Assembly (NCBI GenBank): GCA_020310875.1
Contig: CM035433.1
Location: forward strand, 109,242,952-109,306,951
Length of the DNA: 64,000 nucleotides
Direction of reading: 5' to 3'
Origin: Ceratopteris richardii
Lineage: Eukaryota > Streptophyta > Polypodiopsida > Polypodiales > Pteridaceae
Within the stretch, counting starts at the first letter, position 1. The number at the start of each line of letters is the position of its first letter. Both the position numbers and the translations under genes were made by a program. This document shows, piece after piece, positions 43,840 to 54,489 of the stretch. The notes beneath the pieces were generated by a model. That model worked only from the letters and a program-made list of their open reading frames with translations. It did not search any database and was not told where the DNA came from.

Positions 43840-44562
43840 CTAGATTACTGGATCCTCCATTTTTGTAGAATATGGTAGTTGAGAAGAAGTTGCTCCATAC
43901 TGTTGCCTTATCTGTTCCAATCGTGTAGCTGTGTTGATGAATTCCTCTATGGAGGCTGTAGGCAACACTAATTCCTTGATTTTACATTGGGTGGCCACTG
44001 GAAGTGGCTTAGCTAACCATTTCTTAACAAAAAAATCATGTGGTGGATCTGGCAATTCAGCCATTAGTGCCTTGGCCCTAGTCACAAACTCTTGGAACTT
44101 TTCACCTAGACCCAATCTCAAATTTTCTAGTTCCTCTATGATGATCTCTATAGTATTTACGTGTTGGAATTGATTTTTGAATGCATCTTTCATTAAGTCC
44201 CAAGTTGTAAAATGGTTCTCAGCAAACTGGTTGAACCAAATATCTGCTAATCCTTCTAATGTAGCAGGGAAGAGTATTAAAAAGGCATCCTCTCTTCCCA
44301 TTAAGCCTATAGGTTTGCATAGTGCTAAAAACCTTCTAATATGCTCGTCGGGATCTTCTTGAGCTAAACCTTTGAAAGAAGGAAATTTTATATTTAATCT
44401 TGATAGTAGGGTTTCCAAGTCTACCTGTCCTACCATGCTCCTTACTGATGAACTTGATGAAAGTGGACTAGATGATCTTCTAACAGCCTTCCTTCTTGTT
44501 TGCTTGTAGGTGACCCTCAATGTTTGGGACCGGGTTGCGTTCATGGGCTGTTCATAGTCCAC
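43840..44562 (-). pseudogene. GyA gag capsid region
   Basis: 240-codon ORF starting MDYEQPMNATRSQTLRVTYK, with a Ser/Arg-rich N-terminus. The retrotransposon gag capsid fold follows: DPDEHIRRFLALCKPIG, LFPATLEGLADIWFNQF, TTWDLMKDAFKNQFQ, FVTRAKALMAELPD. It ends at TAG 43840. The zinc-knuckle part is in another frame, so at least one indel lies between. GyC has lost most of this domain. Confidence 0.9.
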
Positions 44563-44707
44563 TTAATATGAGATACTTGATAAGAATATTTACCTTTTGG
44601 CTCAATGAAGTAGCACTGTCTTCTGTCCACACGATCTCTTCTATACTTTGCACTTGGTTTCTCCTAAGCTCAAACCTCCTTGCAGTCCCACTGTGTGTGC
44701 CAAATTT

Positions 44708-45448
44708 TGTTGGGGGATACTTGGACAAGAAGGGATTTGAGTGTTTGTAGGAGAAAAGGGAAAGAAAAGAAGAAAGATACACACTGGAAGCCTCTGCCGA
44801 TTGATTATAATAAGACAAATACAGTGTGAAGCACAATACAATCCAATGCTTCTATGCAAAATCCCATAGAATGCTCAATTGCAAAATACCAAATACCCAA
44901 GGGACTTGTTGCTGCCGGCCTCCTCTGCACCAAACCTCCACCTTCTCCAAGCCTGCACTTGTGTACACCTTGCACCAAGCTTCCACTAAGGGGGAGGGAT
45001 GGATACCTTTTGTCGGCATGCGCACACTTCAATGAGACCTTGGGATCCTTGGGGGACTAGCTTAGCACTCCTCTACACACTTCCTTGGTCACTCTTCATG
45101 CACACCTTGCACTTCACTTCTTTGCGTCGCACACTATGTGTCTCTTGCACTTCTCTCTCTTGCCTTGAGAGGGTTCACCTGAACCTTCCAAAACACTTTA
45201 AAAACACTTTGAACCTTAGGGAAATTAGAGAAATACCTCTGCAACCTGCAACTCACTTTCTCCAATTTACCCTTTGTGGACAATTAATTGTGCACTACCT
45301 GTGCACTTTGACACCTGCACTTTAGCAATTTGACTTTGCACCAGTTGACTTTGACCTTGACCTTGTTAACTTTGATCCGTTTGACTTGGATTGTGGTTGA
45401 CTTTGACTGCAGATGACTTTGACCAATATGACTTTTATGGGCTCAACA
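44708..45448 (-). repeat. GyA 5' LTR (741 bp)
   Basis: On the minus strand TGTTGAGCCCATAAAAG...GTATCCCCCAACA, matching the GyC LTR (56894-57857) but lacking an internal block of roughly 250 bp near 45165. The U3 end (45330-45448) is packed with TTGAC words. After the LTR the minus strand continues AATTTGGCACACACAGTGGG, presumably the primer site, whose tRNA I could not name. Confidence 0.9.
45320..45448 (-). promoter_or_regulatory. TTGAC (W-box core) array in the GyA LTR U3
   Basis: By hand count, nine TTGAC words lie in about 130 bp, several extended as TTGACC or TTGACT. W-boxes (TTGAC[C/T]) are WRKY transcription-factor sites. The array sits at the start of the LTR in element sense, where U3 promoter elements lie, and is repeated in both GyC LTR copies. 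Confidence 0.55.
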
Positions 45449-46455
45449 ATAGGCCTTATGGATACTCTCCTAAAGAGTCAGGAAGGGAGATTCCAAGATA
45501 CAACCCCTATCCAAGTCCACAAGAGCACAGGCCATATGAACAAGGGCAATATGGATAACCATGGCTAGTGTTAGGATAACAATCACCCCTTCCACAAAAC
45601 GTGGTGCTAGTTAAATACACTCAACCAGAGGAAAACATGGGGAGAGCCATTGTACCAACATCACCTTTAGCTAGCATAGAATCAAGGAATCAGGGATACG
45701 AGCAAACCCAAGGAGAATACTACCCCTATGACACCAGTTTGATGGAGTATGACCAAACTTTTGACCAACCATACTATGGCTATGAGGGATAGGATAATGC
45801 CTATGGGCCGGAGTTTGCAACCCTAATGTACACTGTGCCGAAAGCTCCAGCACCCATGAGACCACCCATTAGACCACCTGTGCCAAAAGGACCATGTTAT
45901 AGATGTGGAGGAGACCACTTCATAAGAGAGTGCACCATGCCATATAACCCACCACCTCCCAAGAATTTGGAAGGGTATTGCAATGAATGTGGAAAGGAAC
46001 ATCTATTTAGAGACTACCCAAAGAATCCCAATAAGACTCATAATACAACACAAATCAATGTGATTGAAGTAATTGAATCATCAAGTAGTGATAAAGAGTA
46101 CACAATACCACTAAAAGCAATCACAGGAGCACAATCCAAAGTAGACTATGACCAAGGAAAAAATAAAAGCATAGAATCCAAAATACAGGTAGTGGAGGAT
46201 TTTGAAGACCCACGTGAGAGTACCCAAACAAAGAAGACACAAAGTTGGAAAGATAGGAGGGAAAAACTTAGAGACAAATGGATGAAAAACAAAAGTAAGG
46301 AGGACAAGAAGAACATGAGAGATGGTAAGAAACCTGAGAAGCTGGAAACACGAGAAGAAACCCCACCTACATCTCAAACACAAGAACTAAACCAGCCAGG
46401 ATCAATCTTAGCGGACTCAAGGCCAGACGATCTGGACATGTGGCTGAAAGCTTAG
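45449..46455 (+). pseudogene. GyB gag C-terminus with two short zinc knuckles
   Basis: Tyr/Pro/Gln-rich linker followed by two CX2CX3HX4C-type knuckles, CYRCGGDHFIREC (about 45895-45933) and CNECGKEHLFRDY (about 45979-46017). Each has one residue fewer than the usual CX2CX4HX4C. The last ligand of the second knuckle is Tyr. The tail is Lys/Glu-rich. ORFs 45601-45792 and 45826-46455 share a frame, broken by TAG at 45790-45792. The gag N-terminus is absent, removed with the left end of GyA. Confidence 0.85.
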
Positions 46456-47713
46456 AATCACGGCTGAACCAAACATAGAGCAGCATGAAAAACTTTACCC
46501 ACAAGGGGAGTTAGAGAAGGATAGACTTCCTATATGCAGGAAGCTCATAGAGGTAGCTCAAGCCACTCTAGAAAAGGCTATCCTGGTCCTTCCAGAGAGG
46601 AGAATATCGGAGAATCAATACAAGGAGTGCCTTAAAGAGAACAATCAAAAACCAAAAGAGAAAGATAGTAACAAAGAACTACCTAGCACTCAAGGCAAAT
46701 CAATTTCGGTAATCCTTGAACTGGAAGCTGATTGGCCAAGAGAATTGTGGGCCAGGATTCGAGAAGATCGATGGAAAAAGAATGGAAATTCAAGACTACC
46801 CTTTGAGGAAAAAGATGTTGAGGACGATCAGCCAACCCCAAATTTAGAGGAAGTATATGAAGAGGCTTCCATGTTAGACCGAAATAGGGAGGAATCACAC
46901 AACATTTCTACCCTACCGAACTACATGGGAGAATATGAGAAAGAATCCATAATCTTTCATGATACCATAGTATGAGGAAAGGAAAATGAGTCTTCAGGTA
47001 AGACCTCTCACAATCTAGCAAAACTTAAGAAGACCAAGGTACAATGTCGGTTGACTGTGGAAGAATTTCTACGTGCCAAGCCACAAATATGGAAATAGTT
47101 AGCGGAACAATTGAAATTAGAGAATGAGGAGAATAAAAAAGAATATAAAGAAAGTGTAGTCCCTTCTACTATACAAATCCCTATGGATAAAGTCGGAGAA
47201 TTTAGTGAAGGAGACAAGGGCAACACATGTTTACCCATCACATATAATGGATACATGACCAAGGCCATTCTAGATATAGGGGTAGGTGTAGGCATAGCCA
47301 CCAAAGAGATTTGGGAGAAATGGGGAAAGCTAGCCCTCCGACCAACACGTATGAAGCTTCAACTATCAGATGGTCATGTAGAGAGACCCCTTGGAATATT
47401 GGAGAAAATTAAGTTAGCCACCTGCAGAGTGGAGTTTGAGCACACATTAGCAGTATGTCGATTTGGAAAAGTGAATAACTATGAAATGATATTAGGAAGA
47501 CCATTCATGAGACAACTCAGGGTAGTACAAGACTGGGGAAGAGACGCTTTATACCTACAACATCAAGGAACTACTACCAAGATAAATTTGCATACATTTG
47601 CATATAGGGATTTACCCCCACTACAATGGAATCCCATACACATGGAAGAGGATGACTTGTCAATTCATCGTGCCAGTTCAAGTGACCAATCATGGATGCA
47701 TGAAGATGCCTAA
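46456..47713 (+). pseudogene. GyB gag-pol spacer and first protease
   Basis: Acidic spacer (46456-47110) with stops at 46973 and 47098, then ORF 47111-47713 with a retropepsin fold: YNGYMTKAILDIGVGVGIA, where the expected Asp-Thr-Gly reads Asp-Ile-Gly. It is followed by MKLQLSDG and EMILGRPFMRQLRVVQDWG, the C-terminal gypsy PR signature. It would cleave the polyprotein. The residue change at the active site and flanking stops make activity unlikely. Confidence 0.82.
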
Positions 47714-47802
47714 TTATGGATGTGTAAGGAAGCAAATAGAGAACAGAAAAAACTCAAATATGGCCTATCGGACATCAAAATTACTGATCAATAGAGGATC
47801 CT

Positions 47803-49330
47803 ATGTATATGACCCAAGTTTTCCCTGATGAAGCATTCGAACCATACGGTTGGATGGAGATTCTAGCCACCTTGGATGTATGCGTAAATGAAGAGGTATT
47901 AGCCATGAACGGATGCCTGGACAAAGAAGGAAATGATGTAAGCTTTTACATGGTAGTCCTTCAGGAGGTAGATGCAGGAGAAGTGCTAGAAAAGGAATGG
48001 AAGTAAGAGTATGAAAGCATAGAGATGGAACCAAAGTTTGATTCAGAGGAACGGTATTTAGGAGCAATCCAAACTGATAACAGAGAAGGAACACCCAAGG
48101 TGTTAGCAAAAGAAGTAGTTCATATGAGACCAAACCATGAGGAAACATTAGATAATGCCGAATCAACCCTAGACCTATTTGAAGCTCCAGAACACTTCAA
48201 AAGATATGAAGTAGAGGAGAGGAAGATAGCCATTCAGATGCCTAAGAGAGAGGCAAAAGAAGGAGAAGCATATAACAACAAGGAACAAACGAAGAAAGTA
48301 GTAGTGACTATAGAAGATGGGGAAGAAAGATGCACGTACATAGGAAAAGATGTGTCTCAAGAGGAGGGAGAAGAATTGATAAGACTAATTCGAGAGTATC
48401 GGGATGTGTTTGCATGGATTTACAAGGACCTCAAAGGTGTAGAACCATCCATTTGTTCTCATCGAATACCCATGACACTTGATGCAAAACCATCGAAGCA
48501 ACGCCCTTACACTTATAATGATGTCTATTCAGCAAAAAGTAAGGAGGAGATAGACAAGCTATTAGCAGTCAGATTCATTTATGAGATAGAACACACTGAA
48601 TGGGTGTCACCATTAGTGGTCATACCCAAAAGGAATGGGAAATTAAGAGTGTGTATTAACCTGAAGAAAGTAAACGCAACTACAATCCATGATAGCTACC
48701 CATTACCTATCACTGATCATCTCTTGGAAAGAGTTGCGGGTAAGGAAGTCTATAGCTTCCTAGATGGATTCTTTGGATACAACCAAGTAGCAATCGCTAC
48801 AGAGGACCAACATAAGACTCCATTCGCAACTGAATTGGGAGTCTATGCTTTTAGGGTGATGTCTTTTGGACTCATGAATGCCCTTCTACTTTCCAAAGGT
48901 TGATGTGTCACGTATTCAAAGAATTCGTAAGAAAGAGTATGGAAGTATACGTAGACGACTTATGCACGTACTCAGGTTGGAGACAGGAGCATATTTTGGA
49001 GTTGCGAAGGATATTTGAGACGTGCTGACAATATATAGTGTGCCTGAATCCTGAGAAATGCGTCTTTATGGTGAGACAAGGATAAATCCTAGGACACATT
49101 GTATCTAGGAATGAAATCTCTACTGAGAAAGATAAAATTAAAGTAATCCTAGAGCTTTTAAGATCGAAAAATGTGAAGGAAGTGCAAGCATTTATGGGTC
49201 ATTGTGGATACTATCGTAGATTTATTCACATGTATGCCATAATTTCCAAGCCATTATATGGATTGTTGACTCAATTTACGTGGACGAAAAAATGCAAGAA
49301 AGCATCTAATGAACTAAAAAAGTGACTCAG
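47803..49330 (+). pseudogene. GyB reverse transcriptase
   Basis: The open part 48025-48903 carries RDVFAWIYKDLKGV, HRIPMTLDAKP, WVSPLVVIPKRNGKLRVCINLKKVN, SFLDGFFGYNQV (first catalytic Asp) and FRVMSFGLMNA. There one base is lost relative to Gy1 (GCCCTTCTAC against GCACCAACTAC) and the frame ends. The next frame has MEVYVDDLCTYS (about 48939-48975), LGHIVSRNEIST and FMGHCGYYRRFIH, with stops near 49024 and 49082. Confidence 0.9.
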
Positions 49331-49740
49331 CACAGTACCTATTCTGAAAACACCAAACTAGAACAAGCCCTTTCATATCCTTGTAGATGCCTCCAACTAC
49401 ATAATAGGATGCATTCTAGGTCAACCTGCAGATTGCCTATGCAAGTAGACAACTCAATCAAGTTGAAAGAAACTATATGAGTATGGAACGAGAAGGTTTA
49501 GGAATGGTGTACGTAGTGAAGAAATTTAGACACTACCTTCTAGCCAACAAGTTCAAGTTCTTCATAGACCATCAGGCTTTATTGTAATTAGTCAATAAGC
49601 CCTCTAACATGGGAAGGCTAGTAAGATGGTTTCTGCTACTAATGGAGTTTGACTTGGAAGTGATAGTAAAAAAAGGGAATACCCACGTCAGAGCGGATCA
49701 TCTATCTAGGTTAACACATGGAGAACCACCTAATGGAGTG
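49331..49740 (+). pseudogene. GyB RNase H
   Basis: Fragmented RNase H: HILVDASNYIIG (first Asp), YASRQLNQVERNYMSMEREGLGMVY across a frame change (Glu in MERE) and FFIDHQALL (third Asp), then LVNKPSNMGRLVRWFLLLMEFDL. The frame then opens as 49609-50040, which leads into the first integrase finger through RADHLSRL. Confidence 0.82.
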
Positions 49741-50228
49741 GCAGATGATTTGCCAGACACTTATCTGTTCAATTTGGAAGTATGTCCTAAGTGGGAGGAA
49801 AAGTTGATTTCAATACTCACCCATGGACCACAACACCCAATTAATAAGGAGATTAGAAAGGGAATTCTGCAATCACGTAACTTACACATTGTAGCAGGAA
49901 GTGTGTACCATAAAGAACCTAACGGTGTATTGTCAAGATGTGTAGAAGAAGACGACCAGAAGAATTTGATTGAGCAAGCTCACGTAAAAAAATGGAGAAT
50001 GCACAAGGGAACCCATGGAACCCTAAGGGAATTAAAATGATTAGGAGTTTATTGGCCTGATATGTCTAAAGATGTTCATGATTATGCTGGTAGTTGCTCA
50101 GAATGTCAAGGAACTACCCCAAAATACCATACATCATTGCAATTCTCTACCATAGCACCAGACTGGAGTAGGACATTGGTGAAGTTCTTAAAAAAAAGAG
50201 AGCATGAGGAAGGAGCAAGCCTTGCTAG
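49741..50228 (+). pseudogene. GyB first H2C2 finger
   Basis: Residues of ORF 49609-50040 and its continuation give VYHKEPNGVLSRCVEEDDQK, IEQAHVKKWRMHKGTHGTL, a TGA at 50038-50040, GVYWPDMSKD and CSECQ (about 50097-50111). This is a His-His-Cys-Cys integrase finger. A spacer with WSRTLVKFL follows, before a second finger starts at 50229. Gy1 shows the same order at 1324-1659. Confidence 0.7.
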
Positions 50229-51005
50229 ATGCGATCCCTAGAAGAAATGAGTAAGGACTATGTTATATTGGGGAAGCAATTATTCAAAAGAGGAAAAGAC
50301 AATCAACGACAGCTATGTGTGCATGAAGGGGAGTACTTACCGGTATTAGAAATGGCACATGCAGGTGCTACAGGGGGACATTTTTCAGCCGAAAGAACTG
50401 TAAAAATGATTCTCTTTGCAGGTCTGTGGTGGCCAACTCTACACATGGATGCAGACACCTATGTACGAAGTTGTGAGGTATGCCAAAGAGCTAAGTACCC
50501 TATTAGACGAGATGACATGCCTCTAAGACCCATGGTTTGTGGGAGAGCCCTTTCCAAATGGGGTATTGATTTCATAGGACCAATTAATCCACTAGCCAAA
50601 GGATCACACGCTGAGTACATAATAGTGGCAACAGATTATCTAACTAAATGGGTAGAAGCAAAAGCAACTAGAAAAACCGATGCTCAGACCATAGCCAAGT
50701 TTCTCTTTGAACACATCTTTACTCGCTTTGGACTACCTATAGAGATAGTAAGTGATCGAGGAACACACTTCATTAACGAAGTAATAGAGTCCTTGATGAG
50801 TGAATTCCTAGTGATTCATAAAAAATCAGCCCCTTATCATCCTCAAGCCAATGGTCAAGCAAAAAGTTCCAATAAAGTGTTGTGTATGGTGTTGACAAAG
50901 ATAGTCAATAGTGGAAGGTCAGATTGGGACAAACAATTGCACCATGCAATTTGGGCCTTTCAATGGCTTACAAAAAAGCCATCGGAACTACTCCTTTTAA
51001 CCTAG
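50229..51005 (+). pseudogene. GyB second H2C2 finger and integrase core
   Basis: The 258-codon ORF has MAHAGATGGHFSAERT, LWWPTLH and CEVCQ, then the core: WGIDFIGPINPL (first Asp), ATDYLTKWVEAKAT and EIVSDRGTHFINEV (second Asp, about 50758). The third catalytic position in HPQANGQAKSSNKV is Lys (AAA at about 50860), where Glu (GAA) is expected and where Gy1 encodes Glu. Although open, this integrase should be inactive. A frame change near 51000 precedes the C-terminus. Confidence 0.92.
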
Positions 51006-51529
51006 TGTATGGGCAAAATGCAATCCTGCCAATCGATTTTTTGGTACCTACTTTATGAGTAGCACAACAATATGAGTGGACAGGACATGAGCTATCCAAG
51101 GAACTCAAGCACATTGAGAAGTTACACAAAACAAGACTACATGCAGTTGCGGGAATTTATGCCGCTAAAAGGAGACAGAAAGCATATTATGATGCACACA
51201 TCAAAGATAAAGGCTTGAAAGAAGGAGATTTAGTCCTAGTGTACACATTGAAGCAGCATGCGAAGAAGCTTAAGAAACGCGAATACGGACCCTTACTGAT
51301 CAATAGGATCTCAACTAGCGGAGCAATGAATCTAGCCACATTAGATGGAGATATACTTCCTAAGTACATAAGTGGTTGCCGAGTAAAATATATGGAGCCA
51401 TTGATGGATCAGATGTTAGCACGACTCATAGGAGCACAAAATCAGAAAAACGAGGAGGAGAGAATTAGAGAAGAAGCACCCCATAGAGTGTATCAAGAAA
51501 TGGAAAGAGTGGATAAGGCAAAGGGATGA
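51006..51529 (+). pseudogene. GyB integrase C-terminal domain
   Basis: Begins with VYGQNAILPIDFLVP in the next frame, then ORF 51215-51529 with KEGDLVLVYTLKQHAKKLKK and YGPLLINRISTSGAMNL, a GPY/F-like module (Gly-Pro-Leu), and a Glu/Arg-rich tail. No chromodomain is present. It stops at 51527-51529, 14 bp before the next frame used by the accessory protease-like ORF. Confidence 0.82.
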
Positions 51530-51542
51530 ACAATATCTATAG

Positions 51543-52478
51543 GGAGAAGAAACCATTCCCATGGACAATTACCAAGTCCATAAAGCCAACAAAAAGAACT
51601 TGAGCATATCCCAACCATATTTAGACCTAGGGATTGGAACCACATAGTACCAATTGATTGATGCCCTGATCGACTCAGGAGTAGTCCTAAGCTACATATG
51701 AATGGCGTTAATTACGCATCTCCAAACAACCATAAGCCCAACTAAAGTATGCATGATAGGAATTGGAGGCCAAGTCATAGAATGTGATGGAGAAGCCCTA
51801 ATATCCCTTCAATTAGGAAATTCTTTGATGGAGCAAAGAGTTTTGGTATGTAAGGACGAAGACTTAGTAGAAAATCTGTTCTTAGGGCAAGATTGGATTA
51901 TCACGAACGAAGTGAGCATTCATCTAGCACAAGGGTACATATCAGCCAAAATAGGACATAAAGAAATCTTTAGCTTGTTAGAAGAAAGACCTTCTCATGT
52001 TCATGAAGTTGTCAAGCTAGGGGAAGACACCTTAGAAAAGGAAATAAAAGATGAATCAAGCGAAAGCATACCCAAGGAAGACCCTAAGCTAGAATTTCCT
52101 GCAAATACAAATGTGTTACTTGATGTTGTGCTTTTTTTTCCAATGAGAGATGAATTTAAGAGAGAAAGCAAACTAGACTTCCAAAGATGTACTCAGGTGA
52201 TGAATACCCTCCAACCAGCTTTACATGACCCATTAGTGCCAGAAGCAAATGTTCTAGATGCGGCAAGAGAATGGGTAATCATCCAATTCACTCATGACTT
52301 AATCAAAGAAGCTTTCAGTTGGGAAAAAGATGGAAACAAAGTTTTGAAAGATGAAAGCCGAGGGACTAAGACACGAACATTCACAAACATCAATCGTATC
52401 GACATAGATGAAGAAGTCTGTCTGATTCATCAACACTTTTGCTTTCCAAATATGCATCGATACAATGCATCACAGTAA
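51543..52478 (+). pseudogene. second retropepsin-like ORF after the integrase
   Basis: Frame 51543-52478 is interrupted by TAG at about 51648 and TGA at 51699, then open for 258 codons from 51702. It contains LIDALIDSGVVLSYI (Asp-Ser-Gly at about 51672-51680), a Gly-rich flap-like GIGGQVIECDGEALI, and NLFLGQDWI, the Leu-Gly-x-Asp-Trp close of the retropepsin fold. This is a second protease-like domain, distinct from 47111-47713. The C-terminal third is acidic and unrecognised. GyC interrupts the region at 52486. Confidence 0.6.
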
Positions 52479-52485
52479 ATCATAG

Positions 52486-53146
52486 TGTTCATGCACACCT
52501 TGCACTTCACTTCTCTGCGTCACACACTGTGTGTCTCTTGCACTTCTCTCTCTTGCCTAACTTAGACTATGCTCACCTTGCTTAGTCTTAGAATAGTCCA
52601 AGAATAGTCCTTGCCTTGATTTGAGTGTCGATTCATGTACGCTCCTCACTACAAGAGTATCTTGGTGCTCACTTTGATGTCCCAAGATTGTCTCCCAAAA
52701 GTGGCAGCCAACGAATCCCTGTTTTGTCCTGTAGTGACTTTAGCCTAAAACAAAAAATTTAATTGGGGGGCCATACTTTCACTTCTGCGTACGCTGCCGC
52801 TTCACATACCTTCACTATTTTCCTTTTAAATCTTCACTTGTGCATCTAAGAGAGGGTTCACTTGAACCTTCCAAAACACTTTAAAACACTTTTGAACCTT
52901 AGGAAAATGAAAGAAATACCTCTGCAACCTGCAACCCACTTTTTGCAATTTTACCCTTTGTGGACAATTAATGATGCACTACCTGTGCACTTTGACACCT
53001 GAACTTTAACACTTTGACTTTGCCCCTATTGAATTTGACCTTGACCTTGTTGACTTTGATCGGTTTGACTTTGACCTTTTGACTTTGATTGTGACTGACT
53101 TTGACTGCGGTTGACTTTGACTAGTATGACTTTTATGGGCTCAACA
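52486..53146 (-). repeat. GyC 3' LTR, truncated
   Basis: Matches 57212-57857. The right edge GGGCTCAACA is at 53146. It is followed by ATTGTCCACCACCT, whose minus strand AGGTGGTGGACAAT is the likely polypurine tract. It carries about eleven TTGAC words by hand count near 53000-53140. Internally it includes an AATTTAATTGGGGGGCC block near 52757. Confidence 0.88.
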
Positions 53147-53764
53147 ATTGTCCACCACCTAATGGGCTCTCCATCCCAGAGAGCTACAACCAAAACTCTG
53201 AGCAGATATGACACCATGATACTTGTGCTGCAAAATCTTCAAAATGATACCTGAGTAGCTACCAAGTCCACCAGAAGCAGGAGAGAACAAACACCAGAGA
53301 ATAACCCAAAAGTGGAATTTTTTTGCAGGGAAAAGCAAAGGAAAGCAATGGGAGGGTAGAAAGGAGGGGGAGGGGAGGGCTGAGGGGGTTGAGATGGAAT
53401 GGCAGGGAGGGGTAAGGATGTGGCTGGGCAAAAGGGTAAGGGGAGGGTGATGGAGTAGGATTATGGGGTCTGGAGAGGGTCAAAATGATCAAATATTGGA
53501 GCTACAGAGGGCACATATGGGAAAATAAGCAATATATGGTGAAACAAGGTGAGAATAGACAATGTAGACCATGTGTTTAAATAAAAACACATGATAAATG
53601 TGCTCAAAACATGTGGGTTTTGACCAAAAGTCAGAGAAAATGTGGGATTTTGGAAAAATTAAGGTAAAAATTGAATCCAGAGGGGCCAAAATACATGAAA
53701 ATGACCCCAGTTTTGAAAAAAATGGCCATCCGAAGCGCGATCCAAAGCCAAAAGGGTTGAACCA
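53147..53764. other. GyC 3' untranslated region, no gene seen
   Basis: G-rich purine stretch at 53340-53480, then AT-rich sequence. Short frames on both strands show no motif. Confidence 0.5.
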
Positions 53765-54010
53765 TGAAAATAAAAAAAAATATAAATTTTCAATTATGTA
53801 TAAATAAAAATAAATAAATAAAATAAAATATTGCTTTTTTTAGGAACGCTTAGCCAAAAATAAAAAAATAAAAAATAAAGCAAAAGAAAATTAAAATAAA
53901 ATCAAAATAAAAATAAATAAATAAATAATAATAAGTAAAAAAAAAAACAAAATGGGGGGGGGGCCGTGGGGGGGGGGGAGGGGGGGCGGGGGGGGGGGGG
54001 GCGAGGGGGG

Positions 54011-54082
<72 letters not shown>

Positions 54083-54110
54083 GAGAGAGAGGGGGGGAGG
54101 TCTTTTTTGA
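53765..54110. repeat. A-rich, poly-G and (GA)n tract
   Basis: A-rich AAATA/AAAAT words (53765-53953), then poly-G with a few C/T (53954-54012), then an almost uninterrupted GA dinucleotide run (about 54013-54090) and G again. It occupies the same place in GyC as the poly-G tract in GyA. Confidence 0.95.
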
Positions 54111-54489
54111 AAAAAAAACGCCTGGGGGGTGCCTTTTTTTTTGAAATTATCCAAAGAAAATTGAAGAAAAATACATAAAAAATCCAAAAAATGCAAAAAA
54201 AATCAAAAAAATCTCCAAAATATTCTCAAGAACTTTCCTATAGGTCTAGGCCAGTTTTGTCACTCAAAACCCTAGAGAGCTTCCTTTATTCCTCCAATTT
54301 GGCAAGAAAATGACACTTGAAAAGGAGAAAAATGCTAGAAAAAAATCTAAAAATTACTTGAAAAATTCCCAAAAATTCCCAAAAATTGTACTTATGCCAA
54401 GGACTATGAAAGACTGCTAAGTTTGCTAAAAACACAAAGAACAAGCATAAAAAAAAGGGATAAAAACTACTAAAACTGAAGTAAAAATG

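Larger units (their letters stand above)
37950..45448 (-). mobile_element. GyA: near-complete Ty3/gypsy element inside GyB gag
   Basis: Minus-strand element with 5' LTR (44708-45448), gag, PR, RT, RNase H and integrase in gypsy order, followed by a G-rich 3' region. GyB gag coding resumes right after its LTR edge at 45449. No 3' LTR is found on the left (no TGTTGGGGG edge), so that end is deleted together with part of GyB gag, and the left limit is approximate. Its relative GyC lies at 52486-57857. Confidence 0.85.

Noticed and set aside
53891..54196. Leu/Ser-repeat open frame
   Set aside because: Product of the GA dinucleotide run and poly-G, not a gene.
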